Shown: positions 1 through 10,958 of the stretch, piece by piece
Layout: the number at the start of each line of letters is the position of its first letter
Position numbering within the stretch: position 1 is the stretch's first letter
NCBI GenBank assembly: GCA_024867545.1
Contig: JANFNE010000019.1
Span: 1,054,001 to 1,118,000 of the forward strand
Reading direction: 5' to 3'
Origin: Phytopythium helicoides
Taxonomy: Eukaryota > Oomycota > Peronosporomycetes > Pythiales > Pythiaceae
DNA length: 64,000 nt
Notes under the pieces: generated by a model
What the model saw: the letters and a program-made list of their open reading frames with translations, nothing else
What the model was told of the DNA's origin: nothing
Databases searched by the model: none
Translations under genes and position numbers: made by a program

Positions 1-745
1 GAACAGCCTGGGAGCGGAGTTGCCGATGCATCTGTTGCGTCAGCGGCGTCAGGATCCGGAAATACGACTCGTATGTATGGTAGAGTTTCTGCTCGGCGCT
101 GAGAAGGTCATAGAGCAGCGTGGCGCGCTGCGATGCCTCTCGGAATTGTTTCCTCAGTTGAGTGTTCTCGCTGCGTAGCTGTGTCTTGGTCTGCGCCAGT
201 TCCAGATAAAGAGCCTGCAGCTCCTCCCTCCGGTTTCCAGACTCCGTGAGAGCATCTTTGCTAACAGAGAGTGTTTGGATACTGGAAGACGAAGGCAACA
301 AAGCGCGCTTGGACTTTGACATCGTCGTTAGCTGCAGCTCCAGCTCTGCAACTTTCGCCCTCAGGTTGATGAGATTCTCCTGTAAGCAGTAGCGTCATCG
401 GATCGGTTAGCAGGATGATAGTTCTCGTCTGCTGGCGCCAAGTGGACCGACCTTTCTGCGGTGGTGCTTTCGTCTGTCTTTCTCACGGACTCGCTCTCGT
501 CTCTCTTCCTCGGTCAGCGCCTTGGTGGGCTTCTTTTTCTCCTCGACATCAGCGACCTTGTCGTGGTCTCCTGCCAGTTCCCTTGACGGTCTCAATTCCA
601 ATCCTGGAGCCTTCCCCTCAACGTCCAGCTCTTTGAAAATCGTGTCAGCGGCGCGCAGCTCAGGGATATCATCGGCGAGGACGTCGGTGAACTCGAGCAG
701 CTCGTCGAGGCTCGCGGCGCCGCTCAGCAGTTCGAACGCCGCCAT
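1..745 (-). CDS. bZIP transcription factor with START-like tail, 3' partial (gene D1)
   Basis: Minus-strand gene whose 3' end runs off the window. Exon 1 is 745-452, exon 2 runs from 379 past base 1; the 72-nt intron 451-380 has donor GTCGGT (unusual C at +3) and acceptor TTACAG. The start ATG at 745 is chosen because the near-identical neighbour (1308-2696) starts at the matching place. Exon 1 gives an acidic N-terminus with SLDELLEFTDVLADDIPEL and ends in a basic region EKDRRKHHRRK; exon 2 begins with the zipper (ENLINLRAKVAELELQL) and a second coiled coil (RSENTQLRKQFREASQRA). The C-terminal domain begins before the window edge cuts it. In zipper register the usual invariant Asn is Val and the usual Arg is His. 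Nuclear DNA-binding role is inferred from the bZIP family. Confidence 0.85.
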
Positions 746-1307
746 GAGGGGCTGGCAGTCCAGGAAGTTGTTGTACTGTCCGTACCGAATCTGTTTTAAG
801 TCATTTGTAATATTGCTAATCGGATGGAGCACAGATGCTCGATCGTGTTCGTTCGTGAACTGGGCCACGTGTTTGTGAATCTAATCCGATGCATTAATCA
901 GCGCTACCCAGTCGGAGGACATCGAGCAACGAGAACTGGCCATTCAACGCAGAGTGCTGCAGGTTGTTGTGGTCAACCAAATGGATGGTGGCTTATTTCT
1001 CCATTCAGGCGATCTTCATGCACGTTAGTATGCATTCACCAACGCACTCCTTCGAACTCGTACATCCATGTTGTCGCAGCAAAGAAGTTAATGAGGCAGC
1101 TAACCTCCTTCTTGCTGTCGAGTTTCAGATGCTGAACTCGAGCGATAGCCTCGCTTCTCGATTATTCATTGAGTGATTTGTATTCGAAACCAGGAGGCAA
1201 TCGTAAAAGACACAGGATCACCTGAATATGCTTCCTCCACGATCAGGACGTAACGCTCGACTTAGCAAGTTACAAGGTTGTCGAATAGCGGATTCAAATT
1301 ATAAGTG
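746..1307. other. Intergenic spacer between D1 and D2
   Basis: Contains the D1 upstream region and the D2 downstream region. I see no coding sequence with bZIP-like or other recognisable content, and no RNA gene. Confidence 0.5.
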
Positions 1308-2696
1308 CTATGAACTAGATGGAACGGTGAAGCGAGGTCCTACGACGGCGCTCTCGCAGCGAATGGCGAGCAGCACGATCTCCGCCATCCAATAGTACGA
1401 GTGCGCACTCACGGTCGGCAGCACGCCACAGAACGTCACGTCAACACTATCGGCTCCCGTAGAGTCGAACTCGATCCACACGAGCTGCTCGTTGGAGATC
1501 CACATCTCACATGACACACCAACCTGCTCACCCGTCAGTTTGTCCTCCATCTCGATCAACCTCCGATCAAGGTTCTGCACATACAAGCGGTAGCCATTTT
1601 TGACCTTGAACCGCGACATGAGCACCACCGTCTTGAGCGTTCCATCCTCAACGCCACGGTCGATGGACCGCATCTCTTCCAGGAAAACGTAGTTGTCGTC
1701 GTCCAGTTGCTGTACCAGTCGAGCTTTCATGTCAATCTCGTCCGAGTACATGCTGCGGAGTCCCGATGGATTCACCGCGTGCAACCACACCTTCGACGCC
1801 AACGTCTCAGCATTGATGCGGAACGACTTCTTGAGCGCATACTTGAATAAGTGCCCTTCCACAAATCGCGAGCCTCTCCAACCACCGATAGTGTCGACCA
1901 TCGCTGCCCTGGTAGTTGATGTCGCTGTGAATGACTGCATGGTGTTGACTGCTTGAGCGTGAAGTTGACGATGCATCTGTTGTGTCAGCGGCGTCAGGAT
2001 CCGGAAATACGACTCGTATGTATGGTAGAGTTTCTGCTCGGCGCTGAGCAGGTCATAGAGCAGCGTGGCGCGCTGCGACGCCTCTCGGAATTGTTTCCTC
2101 AGTTGTGTGTTCTCGCTGCGTAGCTGCGTCTTGGTCTGCGCCAGCTCCAGATAAAGAGCCTGTAGCTGCTCTCGTCTGCTTTCAGGTTGCTTGACTCCTT
2201 TCATCACGAGTGTTTTGCTGCTGGAAGAAGTGGACAGTAATCCCTGCTTGGACTTTGACATGACCTTTAGCTGTAGCTCCAGTTCAGCCACCTGGTTCTT
2301 GAGGTTCGCAAGGTTCTCCTGTTGGCAAATGCATCCAAATCGTTAGCGAGATGCGAGTCCTCGGCTCCTGGCATCATGAAGACCGACCTTACGGCGGTAG
2401 TACTTTTGTCTGTCCCTCTCACGGATCCGCTCTCGCTTCTCCTCCTCGGTCAGCGCCTTCGTTGACTTCGTTTCCACGATGGCAAATGCGACCGAGGTCT
2501 CCGCATTTGAGCTCGTCGCGATGCCAACCCGCGGCTTCACATCCAAACCTTGGGGCTCCTCCTTCACGATTGGCAGGCTGAATAACTCGTCCGCGTCATA
2601 CAGCTCGGGTAAATCGGCGGCTAGTGCATCCGTGAACTCGAGCAGCTCGCCCAGCCCCAGCCCCGCAGCCCCGCTCAAGAGCTCGGAAGGCGCCAT
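1308..2696 (-). CDS. bZIP transcription factor with START-like C-terminal domain (gene D2)
   Basis: Complete 439-residue protein from exons 2696-2388 and 2318-1308; the 69-nt intron 2387-2319 again has a GTCGGT donor. The N-terminus has SGAAGLGLGELLEFTDALAA and an acidic stretch. The basic region RERDRQKYYRRK is followed immediately after the splice junction by the zipper ENLANLKNQVAELELQL. A coiled coil (SENTQLRKQFREASQRATLL) leads to the C-terminal domain with the family landmarks YFRILTPL, GGWRGSRFVEGHLFKYAL, DDDNYVFLEEMRS, NGYRLYVQNLDR, and a final helix YYWMAEIVLLAIRCE. Asn is replaced by Ile and Arg by Tyr in the DNA-contact positions. It is a recent tandem duplicate of D1: bases around 30-200 and 1980-2150 are almost identical. 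The upstream reading frame is open beyond ATG 2696, so a longer start (ATG near 2830) is possible. Confidence 0.9.
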
Positions 2697-4258
2697 TTTG
2701 CGCACGCTCAACGGACGGGGGAAGTGATGTGATGCGATGGGACTGTCCGTGCGCGAGCACAAGGGATCGGCAGGGAGCGCAGCTCGCAAGACTTGTGCAA
2801 CTCCTTCGACACCAGATGCGAGCTCCATAAATGGTTCCGGTAGGTGGCGCTCGAGAGCACACCGAGAGTGCAATCGCGCACCCGCAGCAATTGGTGAGTC
2901 GCCAAACTCGGTGGGTGCTCGACGGGAAGTTGTTAGACCTCTTTAGTCTGGTGTTTGCTCACGTGAGGAAATCCAGTGGAGCACGTCGGCCTGAGCCTGG
3001 TAGTCAAGGACAGAGCTAGATGGAGCGAGGAAAGATGGATGTATCGAGAAGGTGAACGGAAGGAAAGTGAACGACAGAGAGCGGCGCCGGTCGACATTGG
3101 TGTGCGTTGTGGTTCTCCGTCTTCGTGCACCATCCTATTCACACTCTCAACTATCCCACTGTTTCAGTTGAGCTGGGCAGACACAACAACTTGGACGGCC
3201 CCTTTCGTATCATCTGGGCGATGCGCGAGGATGGCACACACGCAGCATCTTACATATCTTTCTCATTGTCGAGCATCAAGTTCGACCTCTCAAGCTGAAA
3301 GTGTCGCTCGCATACTACTCGATCTGTTGTTTGAATCGACGAGGGGCTCAGATTACTTCCATGCATTTCATCGTGGTTCAGCGCAGACAAAGTGCATACT
3401 ACACTGCATGGTTGTCCTACTTTCACATGCCGAGTCAAAAACCTTGCTGGGCGTTGAACCGCCGAGTTCATAAGGGAATTGGCCTGACTCTCAATGGGGG
3501 AGCTATGAGTACCGAATGAGAAGCTTCCAGGACGCGGCAACAAATTACAAGAACGTGATTCCTGGGGAGGTATTTGTACCGGGGTCATGCAAGAATCTAT
3601 TGGTCGCTGATCTCTTTGATCATCGCATTCGAATCACAGTCCCCGACACAAATAGCCTTATCGCCGTTAGAGTCGAGCCGTGAAAATACCTGGGCAAAAA
3701 GCAAACTGTGTGAAAACATTAGTGACGAGCCGCCGCTCAGCTTCTCATCATACTTGTATCATTCAGCTGCAAATTCACCACACATGGGAGATTCACATGC
3801 AGAAGGGTAAAACCTGTTTTTATGGTAAATCAACTGCCTCACCCGCCACGGCAGCAAACTCGAGTTGAGCGAGCCATTCGCTCCCTAATGAATCCTTAGT
3901 AATGATCGCGGCGATGGCTTGTCAGAGTTCTGCCACGCAGGAAGAGTGTTGGGCTTCGACTTCTGGTTAGGCACATAGGAACGCAGCTTCGATTGACTTT
4001 TGATCGATGCCACCGAAAACAACTGCGCTACCGGTGGCTCCCATTCGATCAGAAGAAAAAGCATCAAGCGTCTCTCGTTCCGAGTAAAAACGAGATCAGG
4101 ATAGCCCTCCGTCCAATGCGCGAGCCTCCAAGTGCAGCCAGCTATCAATGAGTTCTGCTGAGGTAGTCCAAAAGTTGGGTGGTGGTACTATACTGATACA
4201 GTACTTGCCGTCAATATTTCGTGGTCTTTATCAGTGGGGGGTCTCTGTAATTCTATGT
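2697..4258. other. Intergenic region without a supportable gene
   Basis: About 1.56 kb between divergently oriented bZIP genes D2 (-) and A1 (+). Several short open frames exist (for example 2976-3473 +), but none shows family landmarks or the codon pattern of the neighbouring genes. It is probably the two promoters plus non-coding sequence. Confidence 0.45.
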
Positions 4259-4373
4259 CCCACTCCTTTCCTATCCCAAGCTGGCGCGCTCGAGTTCAGA
4301 GTCTCCGCAGGGCATGACGCCTTCCTGCCCCCCAGGAGACGCGTGCAGACGCGTGCAGACCGTTGCGGCCACG

Positions 4374-5718
4374 ATGAACGAGGTTCCACGACTCCCTGTG
4401 GACATCGCGGCTTCCGAGCTGGACGAGATTTTCCAGCTGATGGACTCGGTGACAAGCGACATCCCGCACACCATCCCGCAGTCCAGTCAAAGCCATGCGC
4501 CGGTGCTGCAAGGCAACGAAGTTAAGCACAAGACGTTGTTACAGCCTTTGCTTTCACCACCGCTGATGCAGTCGGCAGCGGGTGAGGAAAAGAGAGAAAA
4601 ATCGAGAGGGAAGGAGCGGCGCAAGTATCGTCGCAGAAAGGTATGCTTGCACGCGATACGCTGCTTCATATTAGCTTCGTCCAGAGCTCACTCAACGTTG
4701 TCGTGATGGTGGTTTCTTGTCTTCGTAGGAAAAGATGAGTGATCTCCAACGACAGGTAGCGATGCTAGAACATCAATTGCAGCAGTTATCCGCACGCTCC
4801 TCATCCGTGATCAATGAAGACGCCATTGAAGTAGACATCAAGTCAGGAGGAGACCACGAGCAGCTCCAAACGCAGCTCATCAAACTCGGACTTGTGAAGT
4901 CGCGATTACGTAGCGAGAACACGGAGCTGCGACGACAGTTTCGCGAAGCCTCTCAGCGCACGGTGTTTCTCTCGGATATTTTGAAGACCGAGCACAAGCT
5001 GTACTACGCACACTCGTCGTACTTTCGTCTGTTGAAGCCGCTGTCACGTCATACCTGCTGGGAGTTGAATCGCCAAGCGCTTAAAAGAATGAATGCCTTC
5101 GAAGCAGAACTACACAGCGTTTCAGCAATCGGCAGCATGGCTGGATGGAAGGGAAAGCGATTTGTGGCCGACAATCTATTCAAGTTCGCGCTGGACAAGA
5201 CGTTCCATCACGTCAATCCTCACAAAATACTGTCGGAGTTGTGGTCCAACTTAGTGGACCCTAGGAATCTCGAGAGAATGTACTCGGCTGAGATGAATAT
5301 GCGCGTGAGACTAGTTCAGATGGTCGATGAAGACAACTACGTGTTCTTGGAGGAGATGAGATCGGCCGATCCTGGTGACAATGGTGCGCCTGTGAAGATC
5401 GCGGTGCTGTTTTCTCGGTTGAGAACCGCCACGGGTTATCGGATCCATATTATTTATCTCGACCGACAACAAATCGAGATGGAGGACAGATCGACAGGCA
5501 AACCGGTGGATATCGATGGTGAGTTGTGGGTCTCAAGCGAGAAGCTCACGTGGATAGAGCTCGAAGTGATCGACAACGGGACAATCTCCGACAAGTTCCG
5601 TGGGATATTCCCCACTATTGGCGCGAGCGCATACTTTTGGATGGCCGAGATTGTGTTGGTGTGCTTGCGCGCCGAGATGGTTGGTTTTGGTCGTCGCTTC
5701 AGCGTTACGTCGTCGTAG
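4374..5718 (+). CDS. bZIP transcription factor with START-like domain (gene A, copy 1)
   Basis: 418-residue protein: exon 1 4374-4640, intron 4641-4728 (88 nt, GTATGC...TTCGTAG), exon 2 4729-5718. The N-terminus carries an acidic, hydrophobic motif (DIAASELDEIFQLMDSV) that could be an activation region (inference). The basic region SRGKERRKYRRRK sits at the exon 1 end and the zipper EKMSDLQRQVAMLEHQLQQL at the exon 2 start, so the intron separates DNA contact from dimerisation. A second coiled coil (SENTELRRQFREASQR) precedes the C-terminal domain with AGWKGKRFVADNLFKFAL, DEDNYVFLEEMRS and FRGIFPTIGASAYFWMAEIV. The invariant Asn position is Ser and the Arg position Tyr. Exon 1 and the intron differ from copies 2 and 3 (Asp for His in LMDSV, intron one base shorter), whereas exon 2 encodes the identical protein in all three. 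Confidence 0.92.
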
Positions 5719-6674
5719 GAGTGTATAGGATCTTGGTGTAAGATTAAAATCAAGCAGCGTGCGCAACAAACGACAGTGATTTGCATTTTCAATGTGAGCG
5801 GAGCGTCTGTGGTTTTCGACTTGGAGGCTAAGTAGTGTCTGTGGACAACTGCACTTGTAGACCTATGTGCAGAAGCTTGCTTGTGTAGTGAAGTATCCTG
5901 GTGCATGTGAAGTGTTTGCTGCTCGATCCATCTCTTTGTTGTGTGCTTGCGGTCGAATGCCGAGTCGAACGAGTTGATGTCGTCGTTGTTTTCGGTGAGT
6001 GAGGCGATGAGTGGGCTTGTAGGTTCTACTCAGTTCTGCTCCCTAGAAAAACTCACTTCGAATGACTAAACTCCGACGTCCTCGAGTGCGAAGTCACAAT
6101 GACTGTTGATTTTCCTGACTCCACGTAATGTGGTTGAAAAGATAACGTGCCTGTACAGCACTCGTCCACCACCGGCCGTGTGAGATGCTCGTTCGAGATT
6201 CACACTCTCGGTGGAGGACTACGATAGCTTTTGCTGTTCGTCAAGTTTCGGGGAATCTTTTGATGTCTACAGTGGTGCTGGTTTTTAGTCGAGAGACACA
6301 CATAGCTCTGTGGTTTTCAATATTAGCGCGTGCTCCGGGTCTGAGCGTGGTGGTGACTTGGTGTTGTAGGACTTCCTACTATTCCGGCGATCCCCACTGC
6401 GCGTTCATGCGTGCTCTCGGCCTATTGCGCTAGTCGTTATCCGTTTCGCAACCTCCTCGCTCCAGCATATGCTATCGCCTATCCATTCAGCTCTGGTTTC
6501 ACCGTGTTTACTATTCTGCACGGCGCTCCTGGCGCTTGTAAACACTTCGCCCTCGCTTTGGCTTTGGTGTTGAACGTCGTCGTATCGTCTCCAACATTGT
6601 CACATGCTCATCACCAAGCCTTGATGGTGGCCATTGTTGCTTTGCTTCTACTGTAGTCCAGTCTCGCACAGGAC
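5719..6674. other. Intergenic region between genes A and B (copy 1)
   Basis: 956 bp, repeated identically at 12305-13260 and 18887-19842. No recognisable gene. The part just before ATG 6675 is pyrimidine-rich and probably holds the promoter of gene B (inference). Confidence 0.45.
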
Positions 6675-7936
6675 ATGGAGGCGTCCGGATTGACCAAAAA
6701 CGAACTGCTCGCGTTCGCGGAGCTGCTTGGAGAAGGCGACTCGAACATTGCCGACACCATCAAAACATCGCCAAGTAGCGAAGAGCTACAACTCACGACA
6801 GCAGAGCAAAAGCGACAACGAGCGCGCGAGAGAGAGCGGCGCAAATACTACCGCAAGAAGGTGACCATAACGTTATCACACCACTCATCTAGTAGGCATC
6901 TAGAGAGAGAACGTACTCACTTGTGTGGTTTCACGATTTTACATGGGTCACGTGACAGGGAAGACTCGCTGATCTGCACCGCCAAGTCGCGACGCTCGAG
7001 CGCCAGTTAGAGGAATTGTCTTCTCATCGCTCGACCATTCACGACACGGAAGGCAGTGGACCTTCAAGAACAGCCAAAGATCTCAAAACACAATTGATCG
7101 AGGTGAAGAATGCCAAGTCCCAACTCCGGAGCGAGAACACTCAACTGCGACGACAATTCCGAGAGGCCTCGCAGCGCGCTGCTCTGCTCTACGATTTGCT
7201 GAGAGCCGAGCAAAAGCTCTACCACGTACACGAGTCACATTTTCGTCTACTGACCCCTCTGTCGCATGACGCGCATCGAGCGATTCACAGAAGTGCCATC
7301 CACCGTATCAACACGTTTGATACAACGATTCCGGAAGCGTACAAGGTCGGGGCTGTGGCTGGTTGGCGCGGAACTCGGTTTATCGACGGCGGTTTATTCA
7401 AATTCGCGCTCGAGAAGACGTACAAGGTCATGAATGCGGAGGCTGTGTGGCATCGTTTATGGACTCTGATGACCGATCCCGATCAGCTTCGGCGAACGTT
7501 TCCTCCCGCAATGGATATGCGGATTCGACTCGTTCAGAAGTTTGATGATGACAACTACGTGTTCCTGGAAGAGATGCGATCTGTAGATCCAGCTGACAAG
7601 GGAGCACCCGTCAAGTCTGCGATTCTCATTTCGAGACATCGAGTGGGATCTAGTTACCGCATTTACTTGCAGAATCTGGACCGATGGCAGATCGAAATGG
7701 TAGACAATACGAGCGGGGACCCCGTGGAGCTGACTCGAGAGATGTGGTTGTCGAGCGACCAGCTCGTGTGGATGGAACAGAGAGATACGGGTTTTGGCGT
7801 CCATCAGACGAAATTTTGTGGTATGATGCCGACGATCGGGGCGCACTTGTACTTTTGGATGGCCGAGATTGTGATGGTGACTCTTCGAACAGAGGTCGAG
7901 GTGCTTGGCCATCGCTTCTCCGTGGTGTCGGATTGA
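6675..7936 (+). CDS. bZIP transcription factor with START-like domain (gene B, copy 1)
   Basis: 387-residue protein: exon 1 6675-6860, intron 6861-6958 (98 nt, GTGACC...GTGACAG), exon 2 6959-7936. It has a short acidic N-terminus (LTKNELLAFAELLGEGD), basic region RARERERRKYYRKK, and zipper starting GRLADLHRQVATLERQLEEL after the intron. The coiled coil SENTQLRRQFREASQRAALL leads into the C-terminal domain (AGWRGTRFIDGGLFKFAL, DDDNYVFLEEMRS, FCGMMPTIGAHLYFWMAEIV). The Asn position is Ala and the Arg position Tyr. It differs from copies 2 and 3 by about seven residues, all inside roughly 7214-7845, while the flanks are identical: a conversion-like patch. Confidence 0.92.
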
Positions 7937-8042
7937 AAACGATGTCATGTCGGCATGTGTTAGTAGCTATTGCACTTCGAAGATAACAGAATTGATCAAA
8001 GGATCAATATTGCGTTCGATTGACACGTCCGTCCATTAAATA

Positions 8043-9364
8043 TCAACTCGACCGAACTGAGAAGCGCGTTCCAAGTAGTCTCATCTCGCTGCGTATGCTG
8101 ATCAGCATAATCTCTGTCATCCAGAAGTAGGAGCTCACGCCGATCGTTGGTACAATTCCGTGAAATCTGCATGAGAACGCATGCTCCCAAGCTCGTCCAG
8201 CTCCACCCATACGAGTTGCTCGTTCTGGATCCACAACTCCTGATGGAGGTCCACGGGTTCACCTGTGAACCTTTCCTGCATCTCGATCTGTTGTTTGGTG
8301 AGGTTCTGCTGTATCATTCGATATCCGGTGGTGGTTTTGAACCGAGAGACGAGTAGTGCAGATTTCACGAGAGCTCCGTTGTCACCCGGGTCTGTTGATG
8401 CCATCTCCTTCAGAAAGACGCAGTTGTCGTCATCAACCTTCTGAACTAGTCGCGCACGCAAATTCATTGCTGCGGAATAGACTGGTTCGACACTCGTTGG
8501 ATCCATCATATGCGACCATGTGCGAGCTGCTGCGAATTCCAAACTTGTGTGGTGGAACGTCTTGTCCAGAGCAAACTTGAATAAACCGCAGGTCAACAAA
8601 TCGACGACTTTGCCACCCGCGACAGATCCAGTTGGTCTTGCTGTGGATATCTGTGTTTCGAACGCGTAGATCTTCTGGAGTGCGACGCTGTTGATATTGG
8701 AGCATGTTTGGAGCGAAAGCGGCTTCAGCAAGCGAAAGTACGACGAGTGTGCGTAGTACAGCTTGTGCTCGGTCTTCAAAATATCCGAGAGAAACACCGT
8801 GCGCTGAGAGGCTTCGCGAAACTGTCGTCGCAGCTCCGTGTTCTCGCTACGTAATCGCGACTTCACAAGTCCGAGTTTGATGAGCTGCGTTTGGAGCTGC
8901 TCGTGGTCTCCTCGTGACTTGATGTCTACTTCAATGGCGTCTTCATTGATCACGGATGAGGAGCGTGCTGATAACTGCTGCAATTGATGTTCTAGCGTCG
9001 CTACCTGTCGTTGGAGATCGCTCATCTTTTCCTACGAAGACAAGAAACCACCATCACGACAACGTTGAGTGAGCTCTGGACGAAGCTAATATGAAGCAAC
9101 GTATCGCTGTGCAAACATACCTTCCTGCGACGATACTTGCGCCGATCCCTCTGTCTCAATGTCTCTTTCTTCTGCTCTTCTGTGTTCGACTGCATCATCG
9201 TCTTGGGTTTGTTTTCACTGACTTGGATGGAGGAGTTGACAAATTCGAGCCGCCCATTGTCTTGACTGTGTGGGGATTTCATTGGCCCCCGAACGCACCA
9301 ACTCGAAAAGCTCGTCTAGTTCTGAGTCCGCGAAGTCGAGTGGGAGGTCTCGAAGCGTGCTTAT
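8043..9364 (-). pseudogene. Decayed bZIP/START-like gene (gene C, copy 1)
   Basis: Minus-strand relative of gene A with several lesions. (1) The ancestral start, seen as ATG at 22530 in copy 3, is ATA at 9364-9362. (2) The acidic N-terminal motif SELDELFELVRSGANEI is one frame away from the basic region. (3) One base is missing in the Ala-Gly-Trp landmark near 8618, but a single extra base near 8591 restores the frame after 11 scrambled residues. (4) A one-base loss near 8187 removes the final segment (FHGIVPTIGVSSYFWM). An ATG at 9282 still gives a 352-residue reading frame (9282-9121, intron 9120-9032, 9031-8135) with basic region RQRDRRKYRRRK (Leu at the Asn position) and full zipper. If expressed it could dimerise without an intact ligand-like domain (inference). 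Confidence 0.8.
8733..9144 (-). repeat. 412-bp inverted segment shared by genes C and A
   Basis: The stretch covering the end of the basic region, the whole intron, the zipper and the coiled coil is nearly identical, in opposite orientation, to 11202-11613 (gene A copy 2) and 17784-18195 (copy 3). Identity starts and stops sharply: on the exon 1 side at CGGCGCAAG, on the other at TCGTACTTTCG, beyond which the two genes are clearly diverged. Corresponding segments in C copies 2 and 3 lie near 15315-15726 and 21899-22310. This is the footprint of gene conversion between inverted paralogues (inference). Confidence 0.75.
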
Positions 9365-9489
9365 TGGAGCCACAACGTGTCTTCACAAGTCTGCCGCAAG
9401 TCAGAACGTGTGGAGTTGAGCGTAAACTCGAGTGAGGCTTGGCTTATCCATAGGAATGGGTGGGAAGGGAGGGTATTACTCGTGTCGGT

Positions 9490-10844
9490 TATGCGATAAT
9501 CAGATCCTCATCATATTATTTTGGGGCAGAGATTACCTGGGTATGAAAAGCACACCTCACAATGGAAAGGATTCGTGGTGGCGCGCTTCACAATGCATTG
9601 TTCGTGAATTTCGAAAGCTCAAGCAGCTCTGAAAGCAACTGGTGAGGTAACCTTCAGTGAGCAGCGGTGTGGCTAGGAGTGTGGGGTCTTGACGCTCTTT
9701 CGTCGAGAGTGACAACTCGAGTATGTCGAGCGCATTCTTGGTCATGAATGTTCGTCGTCATATCGCTCGAGATTTTACACTGCGTACGCGCACAGTCCGA
9801 GAGTTCCCTCGAGTTGGCCAGTGGTGATCTCGTCAAGTGCGTCTACGACCGCTTCTGGCGACGTGGTGGGCGTTTGGTGCTGGTGGGACTCTCTAGAGGA
9901 AGCTTACCGTTCTCCGGCAGCACGAGCTGTACGTCAATCGGCACTTTCAGATCTTTGTCCGTGTCCAACGGCGGTGAAAAGACCGGCGGCTGTGTAAGTG
10001 TACTGGGAGGTGAAGCTCATCGACCGCCGTATCGTCGGTGTGTGTCTGTGTGTATAGAGTGGTGTGAGCTCGACCACGAGCTGCTTGTATTCGTGGCGAC
10101 CTGGTGCGGTGATCTTGTCGAGTCGATCTACTTGTAGTGTCTTTGCCTTACCGGTGGGGTCGTGGTTTGCGGACAGTGATTGCGTGGGTGTGTTTGGGCA
10201 GATTCAGCTACTCTCGTGGTTTTGCCGCGTGTAATCTCACCCACCAAGACCTCCGCTGCGCTTCTTGATGATCGAGCGGAAAATTCTTGGTGGGTTGGTT
10301 GCTGTGATGGGCGATCGCGATCAAAGTCATCGTGAGATCCATCGTGCGCTAGCCAATGGTAGGCAGCAATGAACGTAAATATATCTAGTGCAGAACCCGC
10401 CAATGCCATTCGAGTTACTCGCCAATCCTGCGCGCAACAGTTTGGCATCGGAGGCGCTGCAATTCATCATTTGTGTCAGACGTCATGACCCAACACCGAA
10501 AGAAATAGCTTGCCACTCGCTCATGTCGTCATCTATTGGATACCAACCATTTTTGGACTACTATACGAAGCACATTGATGAATTCAGAAGCGCATCAATC
10601 GCTTTCGCTCACCGAAACAACTCACAATAGACCGAATGACAGGCAGTTGTTTAGCGCAATCCTGGGCCATTTGTTTTTACTAGATGCTGTCATTGACAGC
10701 ATCTTTCGTTTGTGAACCTCCAGATGTTGCTGGAGGATCGTACATGAGCAGGGTTTAGTGGCAACTATTACTGAATGTATTGCTGTGTGCATGCAGTCCG
10801 CTCTTCGGCCGTCCACAGTTCGCTGCCTCCTGGCTCAGACGGCT
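9490..10844. other. Spacer of tandem unit (copy 1 to copy 2)
   Basis: 1.35 kb present only between units; the same sequence recurs at about 16073-17426. No gene recognised. It holds two short palindromes: GATGCTGTCA with its mirror at 10683-10703 (10-bp arms, one-base loop) and CCTCCAG/CTGGAGG at 10717-10736, directly before the homology to the gene A upstream region resumes. Confidence 0.55.
10683..10736. repeat. Two adjacent short palindromes
   Basis: A perfect 10-bp-arm hairpin with a one-base loop (10683-10703) is followed by a 7-bp-arm hairpin (10717-10736). Both recur at 17265-17318. They could form hairpins in DNA or RNA; no function is known to me. Confidence 0.6.
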
Positions 10845-10958
10845 ACCACTCCCTTCCTATCCCAAGCTGGCGCGCTCGAGTTCAGAGTCTCCGCAGACCC
10901 CAACGCACCCTCACGCACTGGCGACTATTGCAGAAGCATTCGGACCGTTCCGGCCACG

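Larger units (their letters stand above)
4259..10844. repeat. Tandem unit copy 1 (6.58 kb: genes A, B, C plus spacer)
   Basis: First of three head-to-tail units with a period of 6,582-6,586 bp. Homology to copy 2 starts at about 4259 (CCCACTCC...). The first ~115 bases and exon 1 of gene A in copy 1 are more diverged; most of the rest is identical except for a ~630-bp patch in gene B and a few indels. The unit ends with a 1.35-kb spacer that copy 3 lacks. Confidence 0.9.

Noticed and set aside
4148..4525. Open frame overlapping exon 1 of gene A copy 1
   Set aside because: Different frame from the acidic/basic region of the bZIP; not kept in copies 2 and 3.
9748..10137. Open frame of 129 codons in the tandem spacer (also at 16330-16719)
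   Set aside because: No domain, poor start context, not conserved outside the exact repeat; exact repetition alone does not show selection.
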